Shown here: positions 63,076 to 64,000 of the stretch, one piece after another | How the letters are laid out: each line of letters starts with the position of its first letter | Numbering within the stretch: the stretch's first letter is position 1 | IMG/VR virus record: IMGVR_UViG_3300050343_000150 | Location: 27,748-91,747 of that record | From: a virus | Direction: 5' to 3' (one strand) | DNA length: 64,000 nucleotides | Notes under the pieces: generated by a model | What the model saw: the letters and a program-made list of their open reading frames with translations, nothing else | The model's database searches: none | Told to the model about the DNA's origin: nothing | Translations under genes and position numbers: made by a program

Positions 63076-63936
63076 ATGGACGATTCTTTTTTTGAGATTT
63101 TAAAAAAAAAGAAAAAGGAATCTACGATTAGTAGTGTAGCCGATACATTATTTGGTGGTAAAAAACCTAGTGCTGCTATGATGGAAGCAACCCACGGAAT
63201 TAAAATTGAAGATACAAAAACTAGCACTAAAAATGTAGAAAAGGAGTTAGAAGAATTATTAGAAATTTTTTCTAAGACCAAAGACATTAATGATAATAGT
63301 GTTAGAGAAAAATTGGTGTTAACTCAAGACTTAATATTCAAGCCTAAGAACGTAGTAAATCGTATTCTTGCGGGTTTAGAAAATATAAATAGAATGCCCT
63401 CCGCATTCAAGTTAATTTTCTATGAACAAAACCGTGATGGAAGTGCTAGTGAAACATTTAGGAGATACAACAATTTAGACAGTGATGATATCTTTAGAGA
63501 ATTATTAGATACATTACCAAATACCAGTAGAACTCGTAGTACACTATCTGAATTAAAATACCGCAGAGCAGTTTCTGCTTTCAAAAATTCCTTAAATGCG
63601 GTAGGTAAAGTTACATTGAGAGGTTCTAGACTGTCTGACTTAGAAAAATTTAGTCAATTAACGCTTAGTCTTTCAGATTGGATGGAAGTTGAAGACGAAG
63701 AAGAATTAGAAAATATCGGAGATATCTACGAAACTCTAGGAGATGATGCATTCGAAAGAGATAGTGTAGGGCAATTATCAGAAGCATTAGATATGGTTGA
63801 AAATATGTGGAAAAATGCAACTCCTGAAATAAGGGTAAAATTTAGAAAAATGTTAACTAATGCAGACATAATTAATCATGGTTTCCCTGTACAAAATGGG
63901 AAAAGAAGAAAAATTAATTTAACAGAAGAGATTTAG
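63076..63936 (+). CDS. Tagged late protein 11 (MDDSFFEILKKKKK...), 286 aa
   Basis: The ATG at 63,076 follows AGGTGA. N-terminal FFEILKKKKK is a variant of the tag with Phe for Trp. Helical, acidic body (KELEELLEIFSKTKDINDNS; EVEDEEELENIGDIYETLGD) resembling the large unknown proteins at 52.9-56.9 kb in composition. Function unknown; virion protein by context. Confidence 0.55.
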   Translation: MDDSFFEILKKKKKESTISSVADTLFGGKKPSAAMMEATHGIKIEDTKTSTKNVEKELEELLEIFSKTKDINDNSVREKLVLTQDLIFKPKNVVNRILAGLENINRMPSAFKLIFYEQNRDGSASETFRRYNNLDSDDIFRELLDTLPNTSRTRSTLSELKYRRAVSAFKNSLNAVGKVTLRGSRLSDLEKFSQLTLSLSDWMEVEDEEELENIGDIYETLGDDAFERDSVGQLSEALDMVENMWKNATPEIRVKFRKMLTNADIINHGFPVQNGKRRKINLTEEI

Positions 63937-63962
63937 ACTAGGTAGTAGTGGGAGATAGTAGT

Positions 63963-64000
63963 ATGGCGTGGCAGGAAATATTGAAAGCGTCAAATTTTCT
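63963..64000 (+). CDS. Tagged late protein 12, 5' end only (MAWQEILKAS...)
   Basis: Only 12 codons are in the window (MAWQEILKASNF), enough to show the tag. The gene continues to the right. Confidence 0.5.
   Translation, partial: MAWQEILKASNF

Overview
The window looks like part of the genome of a tailed double-stranded DNA virus of a marine archaeon, most likely a magrovirus-type virus of Marine Group II Euryarchaeota (Poseidoniales). The reasons are an archaeal-type replication set (family B polymerase, PCNA clamp, RFC clamp loader, primase with a PriL-like Fe-S tail, ATP-dependent ligase, XPF-family nuclease), a viral transcription factor B, archaeal TATA promoters, and a caudovirus head module (large terminase, portal) with giant marine-phage-type tail fibres. 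No ribosomal or host metabolic genes are present and base composition is AT-rich throughout. No major capsid gene was found, so the genome continues beyond the window. The host assignment is inference.

Layout. (1) 1-13.5 kb, plus strand: two giant repetitive tail-fibre/adhesin genes and a tail-assembly-chaperone-like gene, ending at a terminator between convergent operons. (2) 13.6-42.1 kb, minus strand: one long early operon of overlapping genes (ATGA and TAATG junctions). It holds exonuclease, AAA+ helicase, XPF-type nuclease, primase, Cas4/RecB-like nuclease, PolB in two pieces, PCNA, RecA-like ATPase, an SSB-like protein, RFC, ligase, TFB, class II ribonucleotide reductase and a nucleotide-modification-associated protein, mixed with many zinc-binding microproteins. 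It also carries a JAB protease, an E1-like adenylyltransferase and a small beta-grasp protein ending in Gly-Gly-Cys, together a candidate viral ubiquitin-like system. (3) 42.1-42.75 kb: an AT-rich divergent intergenic region with tandem TTTTCTCA repeats, a candidate origin/control region. (4) 42.75-47.7 kb, plus strand: small unknown genes, most with their own promoter. Each promoter has a CCATATGG-centred dyad, a second inverted repeat with compensating arm changes, and a TATA box; several transcripts would be leaderless. At least one promoter drives a stretch with no ORF that folds into long helices. (5) 47.8-64 kb, plus strand: late virion/packaging operon with GNAT-like proteins, terminase, a LAGLIDADG-type gene, the portal, and more than a dozen proteins that share a short N-terminal tag of the form MSWxxhLKK.

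Three zones (20.8-21.5, 26.0-26.7 and 57.6-61.6 kb) and two points in the second tail fibre carry single-base frameshifts in otherwise well-conserved essential genes. They look like uncorrected sequencing indels rather than gene decay, and I annotate those genes as single interrupted CDSs. The break in PolB just before motif C is different: it is clean, with coupled start and stop codons and a small membrane-protein gene in between, and it may be real.
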